DNA from: Pedobacter sp. SYP-B3415
GTDB lineage: Bacteria > Bacteroidota > Bacteroidia > Sphingobacteriales > Sphingobacteriaceae
Reading direction: 5' to 3'
Assembly (NCBI RefSeq): GCF_004138205.1
Contig: NZ_RXNQ01000011.1
Location: forward strand, 186,001 to 250,000
Length of the DNA: 64,000 nt
In this document: positions 8,339 to 16,300 of the stretch, in pieces
How positions within the stretch are numbered: the first letter of the stretch is position 1
Layout: each line of letters begins with the position of its first letter
Made by a program: the position numbers and the translations under genes
The notes under the pieces: model-generated
Told to the model about the DNA's origin: nothing
The model's input: only the letters and a program-made list of their open reading frames with translations
Database searches by the model: none

Positions 8339-9429
8339 ATGAACAAATTAAATTTAGAGAAAACAATGAAGCAAGTTCAAAAAGCCAAAACTGCGTTGGT
8401 AGCAGGCGCCGGCGGCGTAATCGGTCAGACACTGGTCGATCATCTGTTGACGCTGCCAGATTGGAATGTAATAGGTATTTCGCGCAGAAACCATGCATCT
8501 GCAGACCGGCTGCGTTATATACCGGCAGATCTGCTGGACGACGCAGATACCTACGCCAGGTTATCACCGCTAGGGGAGGTTACACATGTGTTTTATGCCG
8601 CCTATCAGGACAGAGCCGGCTGGGCAGAACTGGTTGAGCCAAACGTAACCATGCTGAAAAATGTCCTTGACGCGGTTGAGGCCGGCGCAGATGATCTTCA
8701 GCACGTAAGCCTGATGCAGGGCTACAAGGTGTATGGCGCTCATCTTGGCGCATTCCCAACGCCCGCGCGCGAGCAGGACGCTCTATGCATGCCACCCGAA
8801 TTTAATACCAGCCAGCAGGAACTGCTCACAGCCCGTCAGGTTGGTAAAAAATGGAACTGGTCGGCAATCCGGCCATCTGTTGTTGGTGGAAAGGCCTTGT
8901 ATAATCCCATGAATCTTGCCTTGCTCATTGCTGTATATGCAACCATTTCTAAAGAGCTCGGGCTGCCGCTGCGTTTTCCTGGTAAAACCGGGGCTTACCA
9001 CACGTTGCTGGAAATGACCGATTCGACCCTGCTTGCCAAAGGAACCGTTTGGGCCGCCGAACGGACAGGAGTGGAAATGAAGCCTATAACATTAATAACG
9101 GAGATCTCTTCCGGTGGAGTTATCTATGGCCGCGCATTGCTGATTGGTTCGATATGGAAGCCGGAGCGCCTCAGCAGCTTCCGTTGCAGACCATCATGAC
9201 CGGTAAAAAAAGCCTCTGGCAAAGCATTCAGCAAAAGTATGGTCTGGAAAAGCATGATTATGATACACTGTTTTCCTGGGCCTTTGGCGATTTTGTCTTC
9301 TCGTGGGACTATGATTTTCTGGCCGATGGATCAAAAGCCCGCCGGGCCGGTTTTCATGAATATGTGAATACAGAAGAGATGTTTTATTCTTTGTTTGAAA
9401 GTTTCAGAAAAGATCAGGTGATCCCATAA
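8339..9429 (+). pseudogene. PRISE-type SDR / NAD-dependent epimerase, disrupted by a frameshift
   Basis: The first frame (8339-9199) gives the N-terminal Rossmann fold (ALVAGAGGVIGQTLVDHLL), the PRISE-family segment HVSLMQGYKVYGAHL, and IRPSVVGGKALYNPMNLALL, and breaks down after VWAAER near 9062. The expected continuation (GNEAYNINNGDLFRWSYLWP) is found in another frame (to 9429). A single missing base between about 9059 and 9072 would join the two into a normal-length protein of about 360 residues. Family members reduce enones or act as NAD(P)-dependent epimerases. Either the gene is recently inactivated or this is a sequencing error; everything else in it looks intact. The start at 8339 gives MNKLNLEKT; MKQVQKAK at 8369 is an alternative. 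Confidence 0.85.
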
Positions 9430-9472
9430 CCGTATCATCGAAATCATACTCTTCCAAAAATATTCGTGCTTA

Positions 9473-9503
9473 TTTGATTGCTAAAAAAATTAGTATATAT
9501 TTG
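9473..9503 (+). promoter_or_regulatory. Consensus Bacteroidota promoter
   Basis: TTTG at 9473-9476, exactly 19 nt, then TATATTTG at 9496-9503, matching the housekeeping consensus TTTG-N19-TAnnTTTG. Transcription would start near 9510, which rules out the TTG codon at 9478 as start of the next gene and supports the ATG at 9541. Confidence 0.8.
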
Positions 9504-9540
9504 TTTGTCGCACCCGGGCAGGGGCGCGAACAGATATACT

Positions 9541-9858
9541 ATGACAGTTACCGTATTGCCGATATTTGATACTGATTTCAGACCTGATGCAGGTCTGGCA
9601 AAAATAATGAATGAAAGGCTGCGTCAGGCAGCCAATGCATTGCAGGACAACCACCTGAAAGAACTGGTCTACCAGGGTCAGCCTGACGATGATGTGGTCG
9701 TTTATTTAAGTTATAATTCGAAGTTCAGCATTCGCTGGCGCGTCGTAAACGATGTGCCTGAGGAGGTTGAGGCTTTCGTGGCCGAAGTTTGCGGTGGTCT
9801 GGGTTACATTCCCTGGAAAATAGCAGGCCTAAACGTTTTTAAGAGCAAGGGAAGTTAA
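9541..9858 (+). CDS. Conserved hypothetical protein
   Basis: A 105-residue protein of unknown function. It has alternating hydrophobic and charged residues with a central RLRQAANALQDNHLKELVYQ helix and a beta-like DDDVVVYLSYNSKFSIRWRVV segment; no signal peptide or membrane helix. The ATG at 9541 is fixed by the promoter just upstream. It ends 12 bp before alkB and is probably co-transcribed with it, which could link it to DNA repair, but nothing in its sequence shows that. Confidence 0.65.
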   Translation: MTVTVLPIFDTDFRPDAGLAKIMNERLRQAANALQDNHLKELVYQGQPDDDVVVYLSYNSKFSIRWRVVNDVPEEVEAFVAEVCGGLGYIPWKIAGLNVFKSKGS

Positions 9859-9870
9859 GGTCAAGGCGCC

Positions 9871-10503
9871 ATGGATGGTCAGTTGAGTTTCTTTTCAGAG
9901 GCGGGACAGAGTCCGGGTCTGCCTGAAGAATTTTTAGCGTACCGGCCGGCATTCTTAAATGAGGCTAAAGCCAGCCAATTGCTTACCTCACTGCGGGATA
10001 CGGTAAACTGGAGACAAAGGCGCGTTAAAATGTACGAAAAAGAAGTCCTTACACCGCGGCTTACAGCATGGTTCGGTGATCCCGACATTTGGGGCGTGAT
10101 CGGTGATGAACACCACCCACCGGATCTATGGACAGATGAACTGGCCGCCTTGCGTGAATTGGTTGAGCCGTTTGCGGGTATTAGCTTTAACAGCGTGCTG
10201 CTCAATTTTTATCGCGATGGCAGGGATTCGGTTGCCTGGCACAGCGACAATGAAACGGTAATGGGCTCACATCCGGTCATTGCATCGTTGTCTTTGGGAC
10301 AAGTGCGCACGTTTGACATCCGCCGTAAGGCAGATCATCAACAGAAGTATTCGATACGCCTTGAAAGCGGTTCACTGCTTATCATGAAAAGTGGGCTTCA
10401 GGAACAGTGGGAACATCGGATCGCAAAATCTACTCGGATAATGGGACCGAGGATTAATCTTACTTTCCGGCAGGTTCGTGGCACTGGTGGTTATGGGCTG
10501 TAG
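9871..10503 (+). CDS. alkB: AlkB-like alkylated DNA repair dioxygenase
   Basis: A 2-oxoglutarate/Fe(II)-dependent dioxygenase of 210 residues that removes methyl groups from N1-methyladenine and N3-methylcytosine. The iron ligands are visible as H124-x-D126 (AWHSDNE) and H182 (WEHRIAKS); the 2-oxoglutarate-binding arginines lie in RINLTFR (R194 and R200). NSVLLNFYRDG and LSLGQVRTFDIRRK are typical of the ALKBH2/3-like subgroup. It is the second gene after the promoter at 9473. Its stop codon is only a few bases from the first terminus of a dispersed repeat element. Confidence 0.92.
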   Translation: MDGQLSFFSEAGQSPGLPEEFLAYRPAFLNEAKASQLLTSLRDTVNWRQRRVKMYEKEVLTPRLTAWFGDPDIWGVIGDEHHPPDLWTDELAALRELVEPFAGISFNSVLLNFYRDGRDSVAWHSDNETVMGSHPVIASLSLGQVRTFDIRRKADHQQKYSIRLESGSLLIMKSGLQEQWEHRIAKSTRIMGPRINLTFRQVRGTGGYGL

Positions 10504-10504
10504 T

Positions 10505-10754
10505 CGATTGTTGTCCGGTAAAAATTGGCGGAAGAAATAAAATCCTCCTATACATTCTCAAAGTAATATTCGCCTGGGTCTTCTGAATCAAAGCCCTGAA
10601 TTTTATGTGTATGGGTTTACGTACAGTAAGTAGTTTTGATGAGGATTTTGCCTGAGTCAGCTCCCGCGGCGGTGAGTGGTTTGATACCACAGCCTCACAT
10701 CTATTGAAAAGCGAAGGGCAATAGACTTTGCAAAACATTCCCGGACAACGATTG
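10505..10754. repeat. Shortened copy of the TTGTCCGG-bounded repeat element
   Basis: The left terminus TTGTCCGG is at 10511-10518 and the right terminus CCGGACAA at 10741-10748. The left 160 bp and the right 90 bp match the 540-bp elements at 15.2-16.2 kb (shared landmarks: TTATGTGT-TGGGT-TACGTACAG and GCGGCGGTGAG-GGT), but the middle of about 300 bp is missing. No coding sequence is supported here. Confidence 0.75.
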
Positions 10755-10985
10755 GCGGTAGTTAATGGTCCGGAGGGCATTGTTTTGCAAGGGAAATTGC
10801 AGTACAATCCCTTTCCACTGCCTATGGAAGATGGAATTCAAAGCCAGAGCAGTTTACTGTCCTTCATCCTGTCTTGTTCATCATGCGAATATTTTCTGTC
10901 TCGCCTCAGGTCCTGCTTCTTTTAAGAAACAGACTGCACCTCGCGGCGGTGCGGTCCACGATCACCGTGAATCTTTTTCCCACTG
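10755..10985. repeat. Degenerate second copy of the same repeat element
   Basis: The junction hairpin CCGGAC (10741-10746) / GTCCGG (10768-10773) is followed by sequence that resembles the 540-bp element only weakly at first, then clearly at GCCTCAGGTCCTGCTTCTTTT and CTCGCGGCGGTGCGGTCCA, two landmarks split here for length. It looks like an old, decayed copy in tandem with the previous one. No gene is supported between 10504 and 11056. Confidence 0.5.
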
Positions 10986-11056
10986 AAAGAGATAAGTTCT
11001 GCAAACTTACCTAATAACAATAACCCGGAGCCTATGGCCGATGGCGCTCTCAGCAT

Positions 11057-11872
11057 TTATTCACAGGGAAGCAGGAAGCCTGAACTTTCAGAGCCGATCT
11101 TCTGCCTGACAAAAAAACGGTGCGGGGTATAACCTGCAAACTGCTTGAATTCTCTGATAAAATGCGACTGGTCGGTATAACCCAGGCGGTGGGCAATTTT
11201 TGAGAAATTAGAAAATTCTTTGCCATTCATGAGCTGGAGCGCATGCTCAAAGCGCAGGATTCGCAGATAAACCTTCAGTCCGATTCCCACACTATCCTTA
11301 AAGCGTCTTTCCAACTGCCGCTGAGACACATGCAGGCTTGAGGTCAGATCTCTTACCTGAGGATTTAAACTGCTGTGCTGAGTTTTCAATACTGAAGTGA
11401 TCAATTGATCTTTTCTGGTATTACTGCGTAACTTCCTTATAAGAAATGAAGAAAGAATCTCCAGTTGTTCAGCGGTTCCTGCGGCATGCGTAAGACGTTC
11501 ATTGAGCTCAGGTGTACAGAAGTGATTCAGATCAATAAGCTGGTCGGAGATTTCACTGGCATTTAACCCAAATACCTGCTGCAGCGCCTGGGGGTAGAAG
11601 CTTACGCCCAACTGTGCGTAGCTGTTGGAAACCTCGTAAACGGCGGGCGCCGTTGTTAAGCCACTGAGAAATGAAACCGGCAGGTGGTTGTTGAATGCAT
11701 CCCTCACTTTACTTTGCATACCCATATTTTGAAAGATGAGTCGCGGGAAACGGTCTGCAAAAAGCTGAATCTGCAACCGGGCCCGGTCGGGGTGATCGAA
11801 ATCAAGGGACCAGAAATACCGCACACAATCCTGAAGTTCCGGGGGCGGGGGATAACGGACTTGTTGATACAT
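11057..11872 (-). CDS. AraC-family transcriptional regulator
   Basis: A 271-residue regulator with an N-terminal domain beginning YPPPPELQDCVRYFWSLDF, typical of the DUF6597-type sensor domain, and a C-terminal AraC double helix-turn-helix (LTSSLHVSQRQLERRFKDSVG, listed here in part, then KIAHRLGYTDQSHFIREFKQ and GYTPHRF). The ligand is unknown. It is divergent from the ROK kinase gene at 12147, with a 274-bp shared upstream region containing a perfect inverted repeat, so it may regulate that gene. Confidence 0.9.
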   Translation of the reverse strand: MYQQVRYPPPPELQDCVRYFWSLDFDHPDRARLQIQLFADRFPRLIFQNMGMQSKVRDAFNNHLPVSFLSGLTTAPAVYEVSNSYAQLGVSFYPQALQQVFGLNASEISDQLIDLNHFCTPELNERLTHAAGTAEQLEILSSFLIRKLRSNTRKDQLITSVLKTQHSSLNPQVRDLTSSLHVSQRQLERRFKDSVGIGLKVYLRILRFEHALQLMNGKEFSNFSKIAHRLGYTDQSHFIREFKQFAGYTPHRFFVRQKIGSESSGFLLPCE

Positions 11873-12063
11873 AAGGGGAGAACCGCCGCGTGTATAATTC
11901 GAACGGTTACTGTTGATACACCTAATTTCCGCCTTACCCTTAAAGGGCGGGAAAATAATTTACGGTGATCTGGTTGAAAAGTTTCGTGAACATCAGCAAC
12001 CTGCTAATCAACGGTATATAGAAAAAGAGACAAGAAGTTTAAAAAATATGTTTTTCGTTTACG

Positions 12064-12080
12064 TAAAATACGATATTTTA
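12064..12080. promoter_or_regulatory. Perfect 7-3-7 inverted repeat upstream of the ROK kinase gene
   Basis: TAAAATA-CGA-TATTTTA, 67 bp before the ROK kinase start and in the region shared with a divergent AraC gene. A plausible operator; no good -33/-7 pair is visible around it. Confidence 0.35.
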
Positions 12081-12146
12081 GCTAAATCGTTTTTGTGATA
12101 TTTCGCAGGCGATGACCACAAACTATTTAAATAATAACCGGAAAGC

Positions 12147-13007
12147 ATGGAACATATCGTTATGGGGGTGGATATCGGAGGCTCTCATATTACCGCAGAA
12201 CTAATTGATTTACAGAAGAAACAGGAAATTGAAGAGACATTAGTCCGGACGAAGCTCAATTCTCATGCACCCGCCGAAGAAATTATAGACAGTTGGGCCA
12301 GAACCATTGAGAAATCCATGGAATCATATCCGGTCAAGCCAAAAAAGATCAGTATTGCGATGCCAGGTCCGATGGATTACAAAAACGGCATCTGTAAAAT
12401 CAAAGACCAGGACAAATACCCCGCACTCTACAACCGCAACATCAAAGAAATGCTCGCTAGCCGGCTTCAGTACGATGTATCGGCTATCAATTTCATGAAT
12501 GATGCCGCCTGTTTTTTAAAAGGAGAGCTTTTTAATGGCAGTTTAAGTGGTTTTGACGAAGCCATCGGACTTACCCTTGGGACGGGTCTGGGTACGGCAC
12601 ATACCACCAACGGTGCCGCTTTCGATTCAGATCTCTGGAAAATGCCTTTTCAGAAAGGTATTGCCGAAGATTATATTTCTACGCGGTGGTTTGTAAAGCG
12701 GTATTATGAATTGAGCGGTATTGAAATTGCCGATATCAAGGATCTGGTAGACAATCATCAGGATTCACCACACTTCAAAACGGTCTTTGCCGAATTCAGC
12801 GAAAACCTGGCGAAGTTTATCCATAAGTTTATTCGTAAAAAGATGCCGCTTGCTGCGGTCATTGGTGGAAACATCGTTAAAGCCGAAGCATTTTTTCTTG
12901 AGGATACACGGCGCCACCTCGCCAGCCTGATGGGATATAGTTTCCCATTAAAACGTTCTATCCTTGGCGAAAAGGCAGCTTTGCTGGGCGCAGGAACCAG
13001 CTTCTAG
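12147..13007 (+). CDS. ROK-family sugar kinase
   Basis: A 286-residue actin-fold sugar kinase. The N-terminal phosphate loop is GVDIGGSHITAEL (residues 7-19), the catalytic pair N118-D119 lies in NFMNDAACFLKGE, and the second phosphate loop is LTLGTGLGTA (143-151). The substrate is probably glucose or a related hexose. Unlike most ROK proteins, no CxCGxxGC zinc motif is visible in the central part, so it belongs to the zinc-lacking branch or is only ROK-like. A short hairpin (ACCGC-AAG-GCGGT) followed by a few T's lies between this gene and the convergent AraC gene. Confidence 0.85.
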   Translation: MEHIVMGVDIGGSHITAELIDLQKKQEIEETLVRTKLNSHAPAEEIIDSWARTIEKSMESYPVKPKKISIAMPGPMDYKNGICKIKDQDKYPALYNRNIKEMLASRLQYDVSAINFMNDAACFLKGELFNGSLSGFDEAIGLTLGTGLGTAHTTNGAAFDSDLWKMPFQKGIAEDYISTRWFVKRYYELSGIEIADIKDLVDNHQDSPHFKTVFAEFSENLAKFIHKFIRKKMPLAAVIGGNIVKAEAFFLEDTRRHLASLMGYSFPLKRSILGEKAALLGAGTSF

Positions 13008-13030
13008 ACTGACCGCAAGGCGGTAGCGTT

Positions 13031-13888
13031 TTAGCTGATTGGTTGCAAAACTGCAGAGCGGAGCTTCTTTCTAAAAGCCTTCGGACTGCTTCCGCGCTGT
13101 TTCTTGAAGAACTTGTTCAGATGGCTCTCGTCGCTGAAGCCGAATTCGCCCGCAATCTCGTTGATCCGGCGGTCGCTGTATTTTAGCCGGTGTTCAATCA
13201 GGCGGATGCGATAATCTGTAATGTACTGCTGCATCGTCTCGTTGGCGTGTTTCTTGAAATACCGGCCCAGATAAGCGTTCGATATATTGAAAACTTTGCT
13301 CAGGTGTTCAGTTTTGAGTTTTTGCGGTTCGTAAATATTTGACTGGATATAGTGTAGAATATCCAGCGTTTTCTCTTCCTGCACACGCCCGGTGTCAATC
13401 GGCAGGAACTTCGCAATATTGCGAGCAACAAGAACGATCAACGTGTTGACCAATTGCCTCACCACATCCTGGTTATGAAGATCTTTGGTTTCCTGTTCAC
13501 GCACAATCGCATCGATAATAGGGCTAACCAGAAGTTTATCAGTCTGGTTTTTCAGAATACAGCCAGGCTGATGGTTGGCATGCTGCAGGATATATTCCAG
13601 CCTGCTGATACTTTCAGTAGCCAATGCTCCATTTCTTATATAAATATTATTGAACCGGATGCTGAACAGTGTGGTTTGTGTTTCAATTTCGAACGAATGA
13701 CAGTCATCGGGTGTGATCAGAAACATATGACCAGGCATGTAAGCAAATTTGCTTTGATTGATGCATTGAAGCCCCCGGCCCGACAACACAAATATCAGTT
13801 CGAAAAACGTTGAATACTGTGTCGGTTTCGTCCAGACATTGAATGTCTGACAGGAGATATCAAATGGTTCGGTTAACACGCTGCGCAT
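13031..13888 (-). CDS. AraC-family transcriptional regulator
   Basis: A 285-residue regulator with an N-terminal cupin-like domain (FFELIFVLSGRGLQCINQ, PDDCHSFEIE) and a C-terminal AraC DNA-binding domain (LSKVFNISNAYLGRYFKKHA and INEIAGEFGFSDESHLNKFF). It resembles the regulator at 7375-8226 in layout. It is divergent from the oxidoreductase gene at 13973 with an 84-bp gap and is its likely regulator. On the minus strand TATGTTTG (13893-13900) lies just 4 nt before the ATG, so the transcript may be leaderless. Confidence 0.9.
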   Translation of the reverse strand: MRSVLTEPFDISCQTFNVWTKPTQYSTFFELIFVLSGRGLQCINQSKFAYMPGHMFLITPDDCHSFEIETQTTLFSIRFNNIYIRNGALATESISRLEYILQHANHQPGCILKNQTDKLLVSPIIDAIVREQETKDLHNQDVVRQLVNTLIVLVARNIAKFLPIDTGRVQEEKTLDILHYIQSNIYEPQKLKTEHLSKVFNISNAYLGRYFKKHANETMQQYITDYRIRLIEHRLKYSDRRINEIAGEFGFSDESHLNKFFKKQRGSSPKAFRKKLRSAVLQPIS

Positions 13889-13946
13889 AATACAAACATA
13901 CCGGTTTTTGGAAAATACTTACCTTTTTATAACTGACTTTGCTGTA

Positions 13947-13954
13947 TACATTTG
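13947..13954 (+). promoter_or_regulatory. -7 box (TACATTTG) of the quinone oxidoreductase gene
   Basis: TACATTTG fits TAnnTTTG and lies 18 nt before the ATG at 13973. The -33 position (13924-13927) reads TTTT, a three-of-four match to TTTG at the correct 19-nt spacing. Confidence 0.55.
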
Positions 13955-13972
13955 CTATATAAAAATAAAATT

Positions 13973-14908
13973 ATGAAAGCATTTATAGTGGCCGCGCCCG
14001 GATCGGCTGAACAACTCGTCCTTCGCGATATCTCCATTCCCAGACCCGGACCGGGCGAAGTGCTGGTCAGGGTAAAAGCGATCAGCATCAATCCTGTAGA
14101 TGTGAAAAGCCGGGCTGGTAAAGGACTTTACGGCAGACTCAAAGAGCTTGATCCGCTCATTCTGGGCTGGGATATTTCCGGCGAGGTCATCCAATCTGAA
14201 TCGACCGAATTTGCAGCAGGTGATGAAGTATTCGGTATGGTGAACTTTCCCGGGCACGGACAGGCTTACGCAGAGTATGTTGTCGCTCCGGCAGCACACC
14301 TTGCCCGCAAACCTGCTAATATCACTCATGCGGAAGCTGCGGCATCTACGTTAGCAGCCCTTACAGCCTGGCAGGCGCTGGTAGATCATGCTAAAGTTAA
14401 GGCCGGCGACCGGGTGCTGATTCATGCTGCCTCGGGCGGGGTAGGGCACTTTGCTGTGCAGCTTGCCAAACACCTTGGCGCTGTTGTTACCGGCACATCC
14501 TCCTCGCGTAACCGCGGGTTTGTGAACGGGCTGGGTGCCGACAGACATATTGACTACCAGACTCAGGACTTTCGTGACGCTACCGGTAAGACAGATTTTG
14601 TTCTTGATGCGATCGGCGGCGAAAATGCTGAACGGTCGCTTGACTGCATTCGTCCGGGAGGTACATTAATCAGTATCCCGAGTGGACTAAGTGAAGAGCT
14701 GACCGCTTTAGCAAAGAGCAGGCAAATTGATGCCTACTTTTTTCTGGTTAAGTCAGACGGGGGCCAGATGCAGCAAATAGCCAGGTTATTGCAGGAGGGT
14801 ATACTTAAGGCTCATGTCTTCAAAACTTATCCTTTTGATGAATTGCCCGAAGCGCATGAAGAACTGGAGAAGGGCAGAACGGTCGGCAAAATAGTCGTGC
14901 TGCTGTAA
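13973..14908 (+). CDS. NADP-dependent quinone oxidoreductase-like MDR protein
   Basis: A 311-residue medium-chain dehydrogenase/reductase of the zinc-free quinone oxidoreductase type. The N-terminal GroES-like domain has ISIPRPGPGEVLVRVKAIS and INPVDVKSRAG; the nucleotide-binding loop is VLIHAASGGVGHFAVQLAKH. No zinc-ligand cysteines are present. It probably reduces quinones or enones with NADPH. The ATG at 13973 is used; an upstream ATG at 13952 would overlap the -7 box. It is divergent from an AraC gene. Confidence 0.9.
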   Translation: MKAFIVAAPGSAEQLVLRDISIPRPGPGEVLVRVKAISINPVDVKSRAGKGLYGRLKELDPLILGWDISGEVIQSESTEFAAGDEVFGMVNFPGHGQAYAEYVVAPAAHLARKPANITHAEAAASTLAALTAWQALVDHAKVKAGDRVLIHAASGGVGHFAVQLAKHLGAVVTGTSSSRNRGFVNGLGADRHIDYQTQDFRDATGKTDFVLDAIGGENAERSLDCIRPGGTLISIPSGLSEELTALAKSRQIDAYFFLVKSDGGQMQQIARLLQEGILKAHVFKTYPFDELPEAHEELEKGRTVGKIVVLL

Positions 14909-15141
14909 ACGACTGGTTGTTTGTACCGTCTGTTAGAGTATGCAATGCGCCCTCATCTGAAGTGAAACTCAAAGCGTTCGCAAATGAAAGCGATTGTAAA
15001 GATATGAACAGACGCTCAGGCTTGCTGCTTTTCTTTCGGATTCTTTATTCCAGGAAATGTTCTTCTGGCCTGGTTCTTCGCAACCGGCTTTGTGCGGTGC
15101 AAACTCAGCATTGATAGGAATGATATTTAACAATTTCAATC

Positions 15142-15181
15142 TGCCGCATTACAATTATTTTTAAATCATTGTTATGCGGCA
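15142..15181. other. Junction hairpin at the left end of the repeat pair
   Basis: TGCCGCATTACAATTA (15142-15157), an 8-nt loop, then TCATTGTTATGCGGCA (15166-15181); 14 of 16 positions pair. It has the same 8-nt loop as the hairpin at 15692-15727, although the stem sequence differs. The stretch 14909-15141 before it holds no gene or other signal I can support. Confidence 0.6.
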
Positions 15182-15705
15182 AAATTTGCTAAACGAGATA
15201 AGATTTTTCTGAACAATCTCAGATCTATGTTTCCCGGAGTTTTCTAAAGGAAGCCTCTGGGTTTTTATGTGTGTGGGTCTCCCGTACAGTCGGTGGTTTT
15301 GATGACGGCTTTGTTTGATTACTGCCACTGATAGGTGCGGACCGGCCTTGTATCTTCTCGCCGCAGAAAAGTATTAAAAGTCTTGTACTGTTTTAAAGAG
15401 GTTGGGAAGAACCAAGGAGGGGAACCAGCGCGGAACGGAATGGCGCAGAGGTAATCCGGGCCTTTTCCCGCCGCCGTCAGACTTTTGATGCTTTTATGCA
15501 AGAAGAGATACACAGCCGGAGCGTTTGTTCGTGTCTTGTATGTGGTTTTTAATGGTACGAACGCTTTCGGCTATGCTTCAGCTTGCTTCTTTTTCGCCAA
15601 AAAGAAGGAGCCCCGTGGCGGTGAGCGGTTCGATACCATAGCCTCGCCTCTATTGGAAACCAAAGAACTATAGGCTTTCGCAAAACCTTCCCCGGACAAT
15701 AATGA
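15166..15705. repeat. 540-bp non-coding repeat element, copy 1
   Basis: This copy is a direct repeat of 15714-16252 (offset 549 bp). The central 200 bp (about 15320-15513) is nearly identical between copies, while the outer parts are more diverged. It begins with a degenerate terminus and ends with CCGGACAATAATGA. A 64-codon minus-strand frame in the centre is open in both copies, but its differences change amino acids freely, so I do not call it a gene. There is no transposase. Confidence 0.85.
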
Positions 15706-15727
15706 GTAACGAATCATTGTTGTCCGG
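15692..15727. other. Junction hairpin between the two repeat copies
   Basis: CCGGACAATAATGA (15692-15705), loop GTAACGAA, TCATTGTTGTCCGG (15714-15727): 13 of 14 pairs are Watson-Crick and the other is a G-T pair. It is formed by the end of copy 1 and the start of copy 2. Confidence 0.8.
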
Positions 15728-16252
15728 TAAAATTGGCTGAATGAAATAAGATCGTTCTGAACAGTCTCAAAGCGATATTTGCCTGAGGTTTTCCAAATCA
15801 AGCCCCTGAATTTTTATGTGTGTGGGTTTTACGTACAGGCTGTGATTTTGATGAATGTTTTGCCTGATTACTGCCACTGATAGGTGCGAACCGGCCTTGT
15901 ATCTTCTCGCCGCAGAAAAGTATTAAAAGTCTTGCACTGTTTTGAGGAGGTTGTGAAGAACCAAGGAGGGGAACCAGCCCGGAACGGAATGGCGCATGGG
16001 TAATCCGGGCCTTTTCCCGCCGCCGTCAGACTTTTGATGCTTTTATGCAAGAAGAGATACACAGCCGGAGCGGTTTGTTCGTCTCTTGTATGTTGTTTTC
16101 AATGGTACGAACGCTTTCAGCTATGCCTCAGGTGCTTCTTTTCCAAGAAAAAGAAGGAGCCCCCGCGGCGGTGAGCGGTCCAATACCACAATTTTACATT
16201 TGTTGAAAACCGAAGGGCTATAGGCTTTCTTAAAACTTTCCCCGGACATCAA
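15714..16252. repeat. 540-bp non-coding repeat element, copy 2
   Basis: The second tandem copy starts TCATTGTTGTCCGG and ends CCGGACATCAATGAT, so its termini form an inverted repeat (TTGTCCGG / CCGGACA). Shared landmarks with the copies at 10.5 kb and 48.4 kb are GCGGCGGTGAGCGGT, GGGCTATAGGCTTTC and the CCGGACAA terminus. The intergenic region 14909-16300 contains only these elements. Confidence 0.85.
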
Positions 16253-16300
16253 TGATATTTAAATCATAAATTGCAACCAGGGATATATAAAACCATAACC

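Noticed and set aside
10460..10807. 115-codon minus-strand frame downstream of alkB
   Set aside because: It runs through the 3' end of alkB and a repeat element and has no protein-like pattern.
14917..15114. 65-codon frame after the quinone oxidoreductase gene
   Set aside because: No ribosome-binding site or conserved texture; cysteine/serine-rich composition of random sequence.
15319..16062. 64-codon minus-strand frames open in both repeat copies (MYLFLHKSIKSLTAAGKG)
   Set aside because: The differences between copies alter amino acids freely and the frame lies wholly inside non-coding repeat DNA; no ribosome-binding site.
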